From Streptomyces sp. SN-593 (GTDB taxonomy: Bacteria > Actinomycetota > Actinomycetes > Streptomycetales > Streptomycetaceae): a stretch of DNA of 64,000 bases. Below, piece by piece: positions 27,208 through 35,743 of this stretch. Positions within the stretch are counted from its first letter, which is position 1; every line of letters begins with the position of its first letter. Location of the stretch: positions 5,769,001 to 5,833,000 of the forward strand of contig NZ_AP018365.1 of the NCBI RefSeq assembly GCF_016756395.1. Reading direction: 5' to 3'. The translations under genes and the position numbers were made by a program. The notes under the pieces were generated by a model. That model made no database searches. It saw nothing but the letters and a program-made list of their open reading frames with translations, and had not been told where the DNA came from.

Positions 27208-28119
27208 ATGGCGGAACGGGGACGGATACCGCAGCAGCCGTACGGGCCGGGCGGGCAGGGCCCGTACGGCTGGGACGGCGGGCCGGGCCGTCGGCGGTCG
27301 GCGCCGCAGGGCGTCGCGATCGCCCTGGCCGTCGCCGTGGTGGTGCTCGCCGCCGTGGTCAGCGCCGTCGTCGCGCCCGGCCCCGGCAAGCGGTCGGCGG
27401 CCGGCGCCCCGAAGGCGCCGCACGGCTCCGCGCGACCCGGTGCGGGGAGCACCGGGGGCGGCGGCGACGGGAAGTCCGGCGGCACCGCGACCCCCGGCGG
27501 CGGGTACCCGGTCGTGCCCGACTCGATCGTGCACGCCGCTGAGACCCCCGGAAAGGCCGTCAACATCACCATCGACGACGGCCCGGACCCGGTCTGGACC
27601 CCGCAGGTCCTCCAGGTGCTGAGGAAGCACCACGTGCACGCCACCTTCTGCATGATCGGCCCGCAGGCTCGCGACAACCCCGCCCTGGTCCGCGCCGTCG
27701 TCGCCGGCGGCCACCGGCTGTGCGACCACACCGTCCACCACGACGAGGGCATGGACAAGAAGCCGGTCGCCTACCAGGAGTCGGAGATCCTGGACGCGCT
27801 GAACATGATCGAGAAGGCGTCCGGCGGGGCCCGGGTGTACTACTACCGCGCCCCCGGCGGCGCCTTCACCCCGCCCAGCCGCGCCTTCGCCGCCCAGCAC
27901 GGCCTGCGCCCGCTCGGCTGGAACGTGGACACCGAGGACTACCAGCGCAAGGGCGTGGCGACCATCGTCGGCACCGTGAAGTACGAGATCGGCAACGGTC
28001 CGACCATCCTCTTCCACGACGGCGGCGGCGACCGCTCGCAGACCGTGGCCGCGCTCGACCAGACCCTGACCTGGCTCCAGCAGCAGGGCTACGCGTTCAG
28101 CTTCCCGCAGGTCGACTGA
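27208..28119 (+). CDS. Membrane-anchored polysaccharide deacetylase (CE4/NodB)
   Basis: A 303-residue protein. A cytoplasmic Gly/Pro/Tyr-rich N-terminus (PYGPGGQGPYG) precedes one transmembrane helix (about 35-57) and a Gly/Ser-rich spacer. The extracytoplasmic NodB domain (about 112-300) has the metal triad D124 (TIDDGPDP), H174 and H178 (DHTVHHD), the RAPGG motif and a C-terminal LFHDGGG motif. It would remove N-acetyl groups from peptidoglycan or another amino-sugar polymer. ATG 27208 is used. Its end overlaps the convergent penicillin-binding protein gene by 23 bases. Confidence 0.9.
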   Translation: MAERGRIPQQPYGPGGQGPYGWDGGPGRRRSAPQGVAIALAVAVVVLAAVVSAVVAPGPGKRSAAGAPKAPHGSARPGAGSTGGGGDGKSGGTATPGGGYPVVPDSIVHAAETPGKAVNITIDDGPDPVWTPQVLQVLRKHHVHATFCMIGPQARDNPALVRAVVAGGHRLCDHTVHHDEGMDKKPVAYQESEILDALNMIEKASGGARVYYYRAPGGAFTPPSRAFAAQHGLRPLGWNVDTEDYQRKGVATIVGTVKYEIGNGPTILFHDGGGDRSQTVAALDQTLTWLQQQGYAFSFPQVD

Positions 28120-29587
28120 GCCCCGCCGCGGGCTCCTTGAGCACCGCCTCCATCACCGCGCGGGCGATCGGCGCCGCGTTGCCGCCGCCGGAGATGTCCG
28201 CGCGCACGGCGTCCGCGTCCTCCACCACCACCGCGACCGCCACCGACGCCGGGGCCCGGGCGGACGGCCTGGCGTAGGACAGGAACCAGGCGTACGGCGT
28301 ACCGGCGTTGGCCATGCCGTGCTGCGCGGTGCCGGTCTTCCCGCCGACCACCGCGCCGGGGATCGCCGCGTTGGTCCCGGTGCCGTCGGCGACCACCGCC
28401 TCCATCAGTTGCTGGAGCGCCGCCGCCGTCCGCCCGTCGACCGCCCGGTGCAGCAGCCGCGGCCGGGTCCGGGCCACCGTGGTGCCGACGCGGTCGGTGA
28501 CCCGGTCCACCAGGTACGGCGCCATCAGCCGCCCGCCGTCGCCGACCGCTGCCGCGACCATGGCCATCTGCAACGGCGTGGCGGTGGTGTCGTACTGCCC
28601 GATCGAGGACAGGGCCACCTGGTCCGGGCTCATCGCGGTGTCCACGTTGCTCTTCGCGACGCTCGGCGGGACGCGCAGCCGGGCGTCGTTGAAGCCGAAC
28701 AGCTCCGCCTGCGCGACCACGTTCCGGGCGCCGAGGTCCGCGCCGAGCTTCGCGAAGACCGTGTTGCAGGAGAAGCGGAAGGCGTCGTACATGCTGGCGT
28801 CGCGGCAGCCCGCGCCCTCGTTGGTCAGCTCCACGTCGGTGCCCGGCAGCCGGTACGGGTCCGGCGAGCCGGTCCGCGCGCGCAGGTCGGTGACCACGCC
28901 GGCGGCCAGCGCGGCCGCCGCCGTCACCACCTTGAACGTCGAACCGGGCGGGTACGTCTGGCGGATCGCCCGGTCGAGCATCGGCTGCTCCGGGTCGTCG
29001 TTCAGCCGCCGCCAGGCCGCCGTCACCGAGGGACCCGCGCCCGACAGCAGCCCGGGGTCGTAGGACGGGGAGGAGACCAGCGCGAGGATGCGGCCGGTGG
29101 CCGGGTCCAGCGCGGCCACCGCGCCCCTGCGCCCGGCCAGCCCGTCGTAGGCGGCACGCTGCGCGGCCGGGTCGATCGTGGTGTGCACGTCGCCGCCGCG
29201 CTGCCGGGCCCGGGTGATCTCCCGCCACAGCGGCTGGTCGTGCAACGCGGGGGAGGTGCCGTCCAGCAGGTCGTTCTCGGTGCCCTCCAGCAGCGTGGCG
29301 CCGTAGGTCTGCGAGGCGAAGCCGGTCACGGGCGCGTACAGCGGGCCGTCGGCGTAGGTGCGTACGTACGCCAACCGGCCGCCGGTCGCGCGCGATCCGG
29401 TGACGGCCCGGCCGCCGGCGAGGATGTCGCCGCGCGGCCTCGCGTACAGCGCGATGTCCGCGCGCCGGTTGGCGGGGTTCGCCGCGTAGCCGCCGGCCGC
29501 CACGAGCTGCACCCGGGCGGCGTTGGCGAGCAGGGCGAGGAGCAGCAGGAGGCAGAAGGCGGCGGCGTGCCGCACGCAGCGGTTCAC
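28097..29587 (-). CDS. Class B penicillin-binding protein (PbpA-like transpeptidase)
   Basis: A 496-residue membrane-bound peptidoglycan transpeptidase. One N-terminal transmembrane helix (about 10-28) anchors a dimerisation domain and the transpeptidase domain. The domain carries S216-x-x-K219 (PPGSTFKV), SCN (FSCNTVFA) and KTG (GGKTGTAQ), so it should be active and beta-lactam-binding. GTG 29587 overlaps the stop of the upstream ftsW/rodA-type gene (GTGA). The pairing with a SEDS glycosyltransferase is the standard polymerase-transpeptidase unit, here probably a paralogue of the division or sporulation set. Confidence 0.93.
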   Translation of the reverse strand: MNRCVRHAAAFCLLLLLALLANAARVQLVAAGGYAANPANRRADIALYARPRGDILAGGRAVTGSRATGGRLAYVRTYADGPLYAPVTGFASQTYGATLLEGTENDLLDGTSPALHDQPLWREITRARQRGGDVHTTIDPAAQRAAYDGLAGRRGAVAALDPATGRILALVSSPSYDPGLLSGAGPSVTAAWRRLNDDPEQPMLDRAIRQTYPPGSTFKVVTAAAALAAGVVTDLRARTGSPDPYRLPGTDVELTNEGAGCRDASMYDAFRFSCNTVFAKLGADLGARNVVAQAELFGFNDARLRVPPSVAKSNVDTAMSPDQVALSSIGQYDTTATPLQMAMVAAAVGDGGRLMAPYLVDRVTDRVGTTVARTRPRLLHRAVDGRTAAALQQLMEAVVADGTGTNAAIPGAVVGGKTGTAQHGMANAGTPYAWFLSYARPSARAPASVAVAVVVEDADAVRADISGGGNAAPIARAVMEAVLKEPAAGLSRPAGS

Positions 29588-31164
29588 GCGCGGCTCCCCG
29601 GCGCCGCGGGTCCGGGCGGTGCCGCGGGCCCGTGCGGGCGGCCGTGACGACCGGCCGGGCCGTGACGACCGGTCGGGCCGGGCCGATCCGCCGGGCCGGG
29701 CCGATCCGCCGGGCCGGGAGGGGTGGCCTGCTCCGCCGGACGGGGTGCCCCGCGCGCGGGCGGCTGTGGCTCCGGGCGGCGGGCCCGGTCGCTGATCCGC
29801 ACCAGCAGCGCCACGACCAGCCAGTTCGCCACCACCGACGAGCCGCCCTGCGCGAGGAACGGCATCGCCATGCCGGTCAACGGGATCAGGTCGGTCACCC
29901 CGCCGGTGACCACGAACACCTGGAGCGCGAGGATCGACGCCAGGCCCGCCGCCAGCAGCCGCCCGAACGGGTCGCGGGTGGCCAGGGCCGCCGCGAACCC
30001 CCGCGCCACCAGCAGCGCGTACAGCCCCAGCAGCGCGCACAGCCCGGCGAGCCCCAGCTCCTCGCCCGCCGTGGCCAGCACGAAGTCCGACTTGGCGGCG
30101 AAGCCCACCAGGTAGGACGAGCCCTGGCCGAGCCCGGTGCCCAGCGCCCCGCCGTCGCCGAACGCGAAGAGCGACTGGGCAAGCTGGCCCGCGCCCTGCC
30201 CGGCGCCGATCGACGCGAAGGGGTGCAGCCAGTCCCGTACCCGCGCGTGCACGTGCGGTTCCGTGCCGCCCACCGCGGCCGCGCCGGCCGCCGCCAGCAG
30301 CAGTCCCGCGGCGGTCCAGCCGACGCGGCCGGTGGCCACGTAGAGCATCACCACGAACAGGCCGAAGAAGAGCAGCGAGGTGCCCAGGTCCCGCTCCAGC
30401 ACGAGCACGCCCACGCTCGCCAGCCACACCGCGATCACCGGTCCCAGCACCCGCCCGGTCGGCAACTGGAGCCGCCGCAGCGCCTTCCACCGCCCCGCGA
30501 CCGGCAGCGGGCGCCCCGCGTACGCCAGCGCCGCGCGGTTGGCCGCCAGGTAGCCGGCGAAGAAGACCGCCAGCAGCACCTTCGCGAACTCGCCCGGCTG
30601 GAGGGAGAAGCCGGCCACCCTGACCCAGATCCTGGCCCCGTTCACCGCCGGGAAGGCGATCGGCGCGACCAGCAGCACCAGGGCCGCGGTCACGCTCACG
30701 TACGTGTACCGGGCCAGCACCCGGTGGTCGCGCAGCGCCAGCACCGCCACCGCGAACAGGCCCACCCCGAGCGCGGACCACACCAGTTGGGCCGGGGCGG
30801 CGCGCGGCCCGAGCACCGGCTCCAGGTCCAACCGGTGGACCAGCACCAGGCCCAGGCCGTTGAGCAGCACCGCGACCGGCAGCAGCAGCGGGTCGGCGTA
30901 CCTCGCCCGCGCCCGCACCGCCAGATGGGCCAGCAGCGCCAGACCGCCGAGCCCCCCGCCGTACGCCAGCGCGTCCGGGGGCACCGACCCGCTGCGGGCC
31001 AGGCCCACCTCCGCGTAGCCGCAGACCGACAGGGCGACCGCGGCGACCAGCAGGCTCAGCTCCACCCCGCGGCGGGCGGCCGGGCGCGGCCGCGCGGCGC
31101 CGTCCGGGGACGCCGGGCGGGGCGGCCCGGGCGGGGGAGGAGCGGTCGCCGACGTTGCGCTCAT
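29584..31164 (-). CDS. SEDS-family peptidoglycan glycosyltransferase (FtsW/RodA/SpoVE)
   Basis: A 526-residue polytopic membrane protein with about 10 to 12 hydrophobic helices. Family signatures include FSLQPGEFAKVLLAVFFAGYL, VLERDLGTSLLFFG and PLTGMAMPFLAQGGSSVVANW. It polymerises lipid II together with the class B PBP encoded immediately downstream. A Pro/Gly/Arg-rich cytoplasmic tail follows the last helix, built on repeats of ADRPGP and GRHGPAG. ATG 31164 (MSATSATA) is chosen; an in-frame GTG at 31173 is possible and neither has a clear ribosome-binding site. Confidence 0.93.
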   Translation of the reverse strand: MSATSATAPPPPGPPRPASPDGAARPRPAARRGVELSLLVAAVALSVCGYAEVGLARSGSVPPDALAYGGGLGGLALLAHLAVRARARYADPLLLPVAVLLNGLGLVLVHRLDLEPVLGPRAAPAQLVWSALGVGLFAVAVLALRDHRVLARYTYVSVTAALVLLVAPIAFPAVNGARIWVRVAGFSLQPGEFAKVLLAVFFAGYLAANRAALAYAGRPLPVAGRWKALRRLQLPTGRVLGPVIAVWLASVGVLVLERDLGTSLLFFGLFVVMLYVATGRVGWTAAGLLLAAAGAAAVGGTEPHVHARVRDWLHPFASIGAGQGAGQLAQSLFAFGDGGALGTGLGQGSSYLVGFAAKSDFVLATAGEELGLAGLCALLGLYALLVARGFAAALATRDPFGRLLAAGLASILALQVFVVTGGVTDLIPLTGMAMPFLAQGGSSVVANWLVVALLVRISDRARRPEPQPPARGAPRPAEQATPPGPADRPGPADRPGPTGRHGPAGRHGRPHGPAAPPGPAAPGSRA

Positions 31165-31253
31165 GGGCCGCACGCTAGCAACCGGCGGCCGTTATGTCCG
31201 TTAAGTCGCCTTCCGGGCACGTGTTCCCCGCGCCGCTTCCCGTCCGCCCTGCC

Positions 31254-31352
31254 CGGGCCCCGCACCCTGCCTGGTCCCGCGCCGCCCGGGCCCCGCACCC
31301 TGCCTGGTCCCGCGCCGCCCGGGCCCCGCGCCCTGTCCTGCCGCCCCGCGCT
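31254..31352. repeat. 33-bp tandem repeat, about 2.5 copies
   Basis: The unit beginning CGGGCCCCGCACCCTGCC is exact in copies 31254-31286 and 31287-31319; a third copy decays after about 18 bases. It lies between the divergent ftsW-type and pentapeptide genes. Confidence 0.85.
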
Positions 31353-31382
31353 CCTGCCGCCCCGCCTGTCGGTGCCCCGCCC

Positions 31383-31388
31383 TAGGGT
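31383..31388 (+). promoter_or_regulatory. Candidate -10 for a leaderless pentapeptide-protein transcript
   Basis: TAGGGT ends seven bases before the ATG at 31396, without any ribosome-binding site. Confidence 0.45.
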
Positions 31389-31395
31389 GGCGGCC

Positions 31396-32067
31396 ATGAC
31401 CGCCGACGTGCCCGACGCCCCGGACGACCTCGCCGACCTGCCCTACGCGGAGCTGCTGCGCCCGCACACCGGCCCGCTGGAGGTCGAGGGCGACTACGAC
31501 ACGGTGCACCTCGACCGGATCGACTTCGCCCCGGGCGTCCGCGCGGCCGGGTCCCGCTTCCTCGAATCGGCCGTCACCGACTGCACGTTCGCCGACACCG
31601 ACCTGCGCGGCGCCCGGATGAACGACCTGTGGGTGTCGGGCGCCCGGTTCACCGGCGTCTCGCTCGCCGAGAGCACCTGGCTGGACTCGGCGCTCGTCGG
31701 CTGCTCGCTGGCCGGCGTCGAGGCGTTCGGCGCGGTGCTGCGCCGGGTGCGCTTCCGCCGCTGCAAGCTGGACTCGGTCAACCTGCGCGGGGTGCGGCTG
31801 CACGAGGTGGTCTTCGAGGACTGCGTGCTGCGCGACGTCGATCTCGGGGCGGCCCGGCTGGAGGGCGTGGCGTTTCCCGGCAGCCGGCTGGAGCGGGTCC
31901 GCCTGGGGCGGGCCGAGCTGAAGCGGACCGACCTGCGCGGGGCGGTCGTGATCGACCTCGCCGAAGGGTACGACAGCCTGCGCGGCGCGGTGATCGGTTC
32001 GGGGCAACTGCTGGACCTCGCGCCCGCGCTGGCGCAGACTCTCGGCATCACGGTCGAGGACCGCTGA
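31396..32067 (+). CDS. Pentapeptide-repeat protein
   Basis: A 223-residue soluble protein. Between residues about 50 and 190 the A(D/N)LxX periodicity of pentapeptide repeats is clear (CTFADTDLRGARMNDLWVSG, then CKLDSVNLRGVRLHEVVFED), predicting a right-handed quadrilateral beta-helix. Such proteins can mimic DNA and protect gyrase, but most are of unknown role; nothing here decides. The start is apparently leaderless (TAGGGT seven bases upstream). Confidence 0.88.
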   Translation: MTADVPDAPDDLADLPYAELLRPHTGPLEVEGDYDTVHLDRIDFAPGVRAAGSRFLESAVTDCTFADTDLRGARMNDLWVSGARFTGVSLAESTWLDSALVGCSLAGVEAFGAVLRRVRFRRCKLDSVNLRGVRLHEVVFEDCVLRDVDLGAARLEGVAFPGSRLERVRLGRAELKRTDLRGAVVIDLAEGYDSLRGAVIGSGQLLDLAPALAQTLGITVEDR

Positions 32068-32334
32068 GCGGTGCTTTCCCCGGCCGGCGGCCGGTCCCGG
32101 ACCTCGCGGGGGCGGGCGGCGCGCCCAGCCCGGGCGGACGGCGTTCCGCCGGCCGCGGGCGGTCGCACCGCGCGTCCCATGACGCGCGTTCCGCCACCCC
32201 TGATCACTGCCCTGACAGCCCCTCTGCTGCGCGAACGCGCCATTGCGGATTCCGGCCGGTCAGAGGGCATTGTCCGGATCACCCGGTTCCTGGTTCGCTC
32301 TTCTTACCGCCCCCGGCGAGGAAGGAACGACTCA

Positions 32335-32799
32335 GTGCAGGAGATCGAGTTCCGGAGCGCACACCACTTGTGTGTCGAGACGGACCCGGCCCTGTGCGAG
32401 CCTTGCCAGGAGCGGCTGGATCGGCAACTCGCCTTGCTTCCCCGGGTATACGGCGAGTTGGAGGCAACCCTCGTACCGGCGCCGGACTCCGGCGATCGTG
32501 AGACCGGCACTGCCCGGCCCGGCATCCCCCTGAACGGGCCGGCTGTCGAGGCGCGCGCCGCTGTACGAGGCACACTCGCCTCCTGGGCCGATCTGATAGT
32601 CGAGGGCCGCACCGTCCGTCTCCCCCTGCGGACGGTGCCGGCCCTCGCCGCATTCCTCCGACGACACCTCGGCTGGCTGGCCGCACACCCGGCGGCTGAC
32701 GACGCCGCGGCGGACATCGACACCGTGCTTCGGCAAGCCCTACGGATACTGCGCCCCCACAGCTTCTCCGCCGTGCCCACCGGCTCCGGCGCCCGCTGA
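32335..32799 (+). CDS. OvmZ-like protein of unknown function
   Basis: A 154-residue soluble protein. The N-terminus has a Cys pair pattern (LCVETDPALCEPCQERLDRQ) that might bind metal. The central stretch RPGIPLNGPAVEARAAVRGTL and the later LAAFLRRHLGWLAAHPAA match the small Streptomyces family called OvmZ, which has no known biochemical role. GTG 32335 follows GAGGAAGG. It is convergent with the secreted-peptide gene and the LuxR-type regulator; a shared strong hairpin separates them. Confidence 0.72.
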   Translation: MQEIEFRSAHHLCVETDPALCEPCQERLDRQLALLPRVYGELEATLVPAPDSGDRETGTARPGIPLNGPAVEARAAVRGTLASWADLIVEGRTVRLPLRTVPALAAFLRRHLGWLAAHPAADDAAADIDTVLRQALRILRPHSFSAVPTGSGAR

Positions 32800-32860
32800 A
32801 CCCCCAGAGACTTCCTGCGACGCCGTTCCCCCCACGAAGCGGCACCCCCACACGCAGGAA

Positions 32861-32900
32861 GCGCTGTACGGCCCGTGAATCATCTCGGGCCGTACAGCGC
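32861..32900. terminator. Bidirectional terminator hairpin
   Basis: A perfect 15-bp stem (GCGCTGTACGGCCCG with CGGGCCGTACAGCGC) and a 10-base loop sit between the convergent OvmZ-like and secreted-peptide genes. Confidence 0.8.
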
Positions 32901-32957
32901 AAAACCTCCGCCGTGCTCCGTCGGTGCTCGAGGCCGACGGGTACCAGGGCCGGCGCT

Positions 32958-33185
32958 CTAGGCCGGCGGGTACCAGGTGGCAGGCGACAGCGTGGTGTGG
33001 GTGCTGTCGGCATCGGTGGTCGTGCCGCTCGCCGTGTCGGACGACGTGTGGATGACGCCGGCCTGGGTGGTCGACGCACTCGTGTCGATGCTGGTGGCGG
33101 CGGCGGCACCCACGCCTCCGAGGGTGAGGGCGAGCGTCAACGCAGCCACCGAGGGTGCGTGGGTGGTGAGCCAATTACGCGACAT
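32958..33185 (-). CDS. Small exported peptide
   Basis: A 75-residue pre-peptide. A Sec-type signal (SVAALTLALTLGGVGAAAA, cleavage near residue 30) precedes a Thr/Ser/Asp-rich mature part ending in LSPATWYPPA; there is no Cys. ATG 33185 is preceded by AAGGAAAA at proper spacing. It is 148 bases downstream of the LuxR-type regulator gene on the same strand. I do not recognise the family; pheromone or leader for a secreted product are possible. Base use is less GC-rich than the neighbours. Confidence 0.65.
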   Translation of the reverse strand: MSRNWLTTHAPSVAALTLALTLGGVGAAAATSIDTSASTTQAGVIHTSSDTASGTTTDADSTHTTLSPATWYPPA

Positions 33186-33333
33186 GGTTTTCCTTAGCGG
33201 ACAACGGCTAGCAGTGAGCCGAATGCGTTCGGGGGGTACGCAGAATGCACAGCAAGACCAATGCTGCCAACTGATTACGCGGGAACGCCACATTCCGGTC
33301 GTGCGGAGTCGCGCCATGGCGTAATCGCGCACA

Positions 33334-34341
33334 TTAGATCAGATCGTTCGTCGCGGCCAGTACGCCTGCCTGAAACCTGCTTTCCGCTTCAAGGTAGCGC
33401 ATCACTTCCGATACCAGGCGACTCACAGTGCGCAGGGACACCCCCAGTTTACGGGCGATACGCTCGTCGGTGAGCCCATTGGCGAGGAGACGCAACGTGG
33501 TCCGGTGCTGCTCGGTCAGTTCCCGCCCGGCGTCCTCGCCGGGCGTCACCTTCATCGAGTGCGGTACCGCCCGCAGCCAGCAGTCCTCGTACATCGCCAG
33601 GTAGGAGCGGACCAGCACCGGGCCGCGGATGACCACCGCCGGGCCGTCCGGGTCGGACGGGTCGGCCCGCGTGAGCGCGGTGTGACCGTCGGCGACGAGA
33701 AGGTCGAAGGGGACCTGCGGAATGAGCCGGACTTCCGCGCCGGCGGCCGCCAGATCGGTCAGGTATTTGCGCTGCCGTGGGCCGGAATTCACGCTCTGTC
33801 CGTAAAGGGCGCGGACCCGGATGTTCTTCTCGATAAACGCCCGGTCGGAATCGAGCGAGTGCTCCAGGAGTTCCGGGGGCGGAAGCGGGCCCGGATGCAT
33901 CGACGAGACGACTTCCGTCACCGTGGCGTCGAAGTCCCGGACGAACTCGCGCCTGCGGGCGGTTCCGGACAGCACCTCGACCTCGACCTCGGCCGGTTCG
34001 TGGGACACCACCGGGCGGTACTGCTCGATCAGGGTGTCGGCGGCCTGCACGATCGCCGCCAGCTCCGCGCTCTGCGCGTGCAGGGTGTCCCGCTGCCGGT
34101 TGAGCAGCCTGATCAGCGCGGTGTCCGGCTCCACGCTGTCGATCTTGCCGGGGTGCCAGCTCGGCCGGACCAGGCCCAGCGACCGCAGCTCCTGCCAGCC
34201 GGCCTCGGCGTCCTGCGCGGACAGGTCCAACTGCGCGGCGACCGCTTCCGGCTCGGCGGAGCCGTTGCCGAGCAGCCATTGGTAGAGGGCGAATGCGGTG
34301 GCGGCCGCATCCGCGCCGCCGCCCCTTGTCGTACTGGCCAT
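33334..34341 (-). CDS. LuxR-type regulator with TrmB-like N-terminus
   Basis: A 335-residue cytoplasmic regulator. Residues about 12-62 form a winged helix of TrmB type (VAAQLDLSAQDAEAGWQEL). The middle (about 120-255) resembles the phospholipase-D-like sensor part seen in many actinobacterial LuxR-type proteins (IRVRALYGQSVNSGPRQRKY). The C-terminal LuxR helix-turn-helix (about 265-325) includes LTDERIARKLGVSLRTVSRL. ATG 34341 follows GAGGGGGA. The downstream exported peptide gene on the same strand is an attractive cognate signal, which is inference. Confidence 0.85.
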   Translation of the reverse strand: MASTTRGGGADAAATAFALYQWLLGNGSAEPEAVAAQLDLSAQDAEAGWQELRSLGLVRPSWHPGKIDSVEPDTALIRLLNRQRDTLHAQSAELAAIVQAADTLIEQYRPVVSHEPAEVEVEVLSGTARRREFVRDFDATVTEVVSSMHPGPLPPPELLEHSLDSDRAFIEKNIRVRALYGQSVNSGPRQRKYLTDLAAAGAEVRLIPQVPFDLLVADGHTALTRADPSDPDGPAVVIRGPVLVRSYLAMYEDCWLRAVPHSMKVTPGEDAGRELTEQHRTTLRLLANGLTDERIARKLGVSLRTVSRLVSEVMRYLEAESRFQAGVLAATNDLI

Positions 34342-34542
34342 GTCTCCCCCTCACCCTGACTGCAACCCTGCGTAGCCGTCATGGCGCGCCGTACCCCCGT
34401 CGCGTCGCCACAGGGCGACTTTATCAACGGTGGCGTCGCATGCCCGCCGTGAAGGTTTCGGAGCCCCTTTTTCCGGCCCGCCCCCGACCGTCCCATAATC
34501 GATCACGCCCGCGTCCAGCGCCAGCTTCCGGAGGACGGCAGA

Positions 34543-35685
34543 ATGAATCCGCGACCCGCACATCAGGCACCTGCCGGTGCGCTCCGGGCGGCGGGGCGGG
34601 CGGTGCCCGTGGTGCTCGTCGGCGCGGGGAAGGTGGCGCACGCCGCGCACCTGCGGGAACTGCGCGACCTCCCGGACGACCTGCGGCTCGCCGCCGTGGT
34701 GGAGCCCGATCCCGCCCGCGCGGAGGTCCTGCGCCGCACCGGACCCGGCGGCGCCCGCCGGTGCGGGTCGGTCGCCGAGGCGGCGCGCGCGGGCGCGCGG
34801 GCGGCGCTGGTCTGCACCCCGTGGTGGACGCACCGCGAGGTCGTCGAGGAGTGCCTGGCCGCCGGCCTGCCGGTGCTCTGCGAGAAGCCGGTCAGCCTCG
34901 ACCCCGCGGAGATCGAGCGGCTGGCCGCGGCCGAGCGCCGCACCGGCCTGCCGGTCGCCGCCGGCTACATGAAGCGGCACGACCCGGTGGTGCGGCTCTT
35001 CCTCGACCACTGCCGGGAGCGGCTGGGCCGGGCCCGGCGGCTCGCCGTCGACATCCACGACCCGAACGCGCCGCACCAGGTCGCGCACCTGGTGCCCTAT
35101 GACCCGCCGCCCTTCGGCCCGCAGCCGCCCCCGGCCCGCGAGGCGCTGGCCCGCGCGCTCGGTCCGGCGGCCACCGCGGCGCAGCGGGAGGCGTACGCCC
35201 GCGGGCTCGGCGGATCGCTGATCCACCAGGTGAACCTGGCGCACGCGGTGCTCGCCGGCAGCGGCCGGGAGCTGTCCGGGCGGCTGCTGCACGCCGACGT
35301 GTGGGCCGGGGGCGCCGGGGTCGGCTGCCGCTGGCGGCCGGACGACGGCCTGGTCGTGGACATGACCCACCAGCGGGTGCCCGCGCACCGCCGCTACCGG
35401 GAGGTGCTGGAGTTCACCGCCGAGGACGGTGTGGCGACTCTCACGCTGCCCTCGCCGTACGTGCGGGACGAGGCGGCCACGCTGGCCGTCGAGAGCTGGG
35501 ACGCGGGCCGGGGGCTGGCCGAGCGCCGCGTGCACACCGCGGAGGCCGGGCACACCGGGTTCCGGCGGCAGCTACTGGCCTGGGCCGGGCGGCTGCGCGG
35601 GGCGCCGGGCGAGGCCCTGCCGGGGCTGGCGGATGTACGCCAGGACACGGGCGTGGTGCGGGAGGCGGCCCTCCGGCTGGCGTGA
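34543..35685 (+). CDS. Gfo/Idh/MocA-family oxidoreductase
   Basis: A 380-residue NAD(P)-dependent dehydrogenase-like protein. The N-terminal Rossmann fold has VVLVGAGKVAHAAHLREL (about 23-40), then the family's CEKPVSLDPAEIERL motif, whose EKP lysine is usually catalytic or cofactor-contacting. The C-terminal beta-sheet domain carries GGSLIHQVNLAHAVL, replacing the common H-DL pattern. Substrates are usually sugars or inositols. ATG 34543 follows GGAGG. It stands alone between divergent and co-directional neighbours. Confidence 0.85.
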   Translation: MNPRPAHQAPAGALRAAGRAVPVVLVGAGKVAHAAHLRELRDLPDDLRLAAVVEPDPARAEVLRRTGPGGARRCGSVAEAARAGARAALVCTPWWTHREVVEECLAAGLPVLCEKPVSLDPAEIERLAAAERRTGLPVAAGYMKRHDPVVRLFLDHCRERLGRARRLAVDIHDPNAPHQVAHLVPYDPPPFGPQPPPAREALARALGPAATAAQREAYARGLGGSLIHQVNLAHAVLAGSGRELSGRLLHADVWAGGAGVGCRWRPDDGLVVDMTHQRVPAHRRYREVLEFTAEDGVATLTLPSPYVRDEAATLAVESWDAGRGLAERRVHTAEAGHTGFRRQLLAWAGRLRGAPGEALPGLADVRQDTGVVREAALRLA

Positions 35686-35743
35686 CCGCCGGGGGCGGGG
35701 GTAGCCGGAGGGTGAGGTTCCCCGTACACGGAGGTGACCGCAC

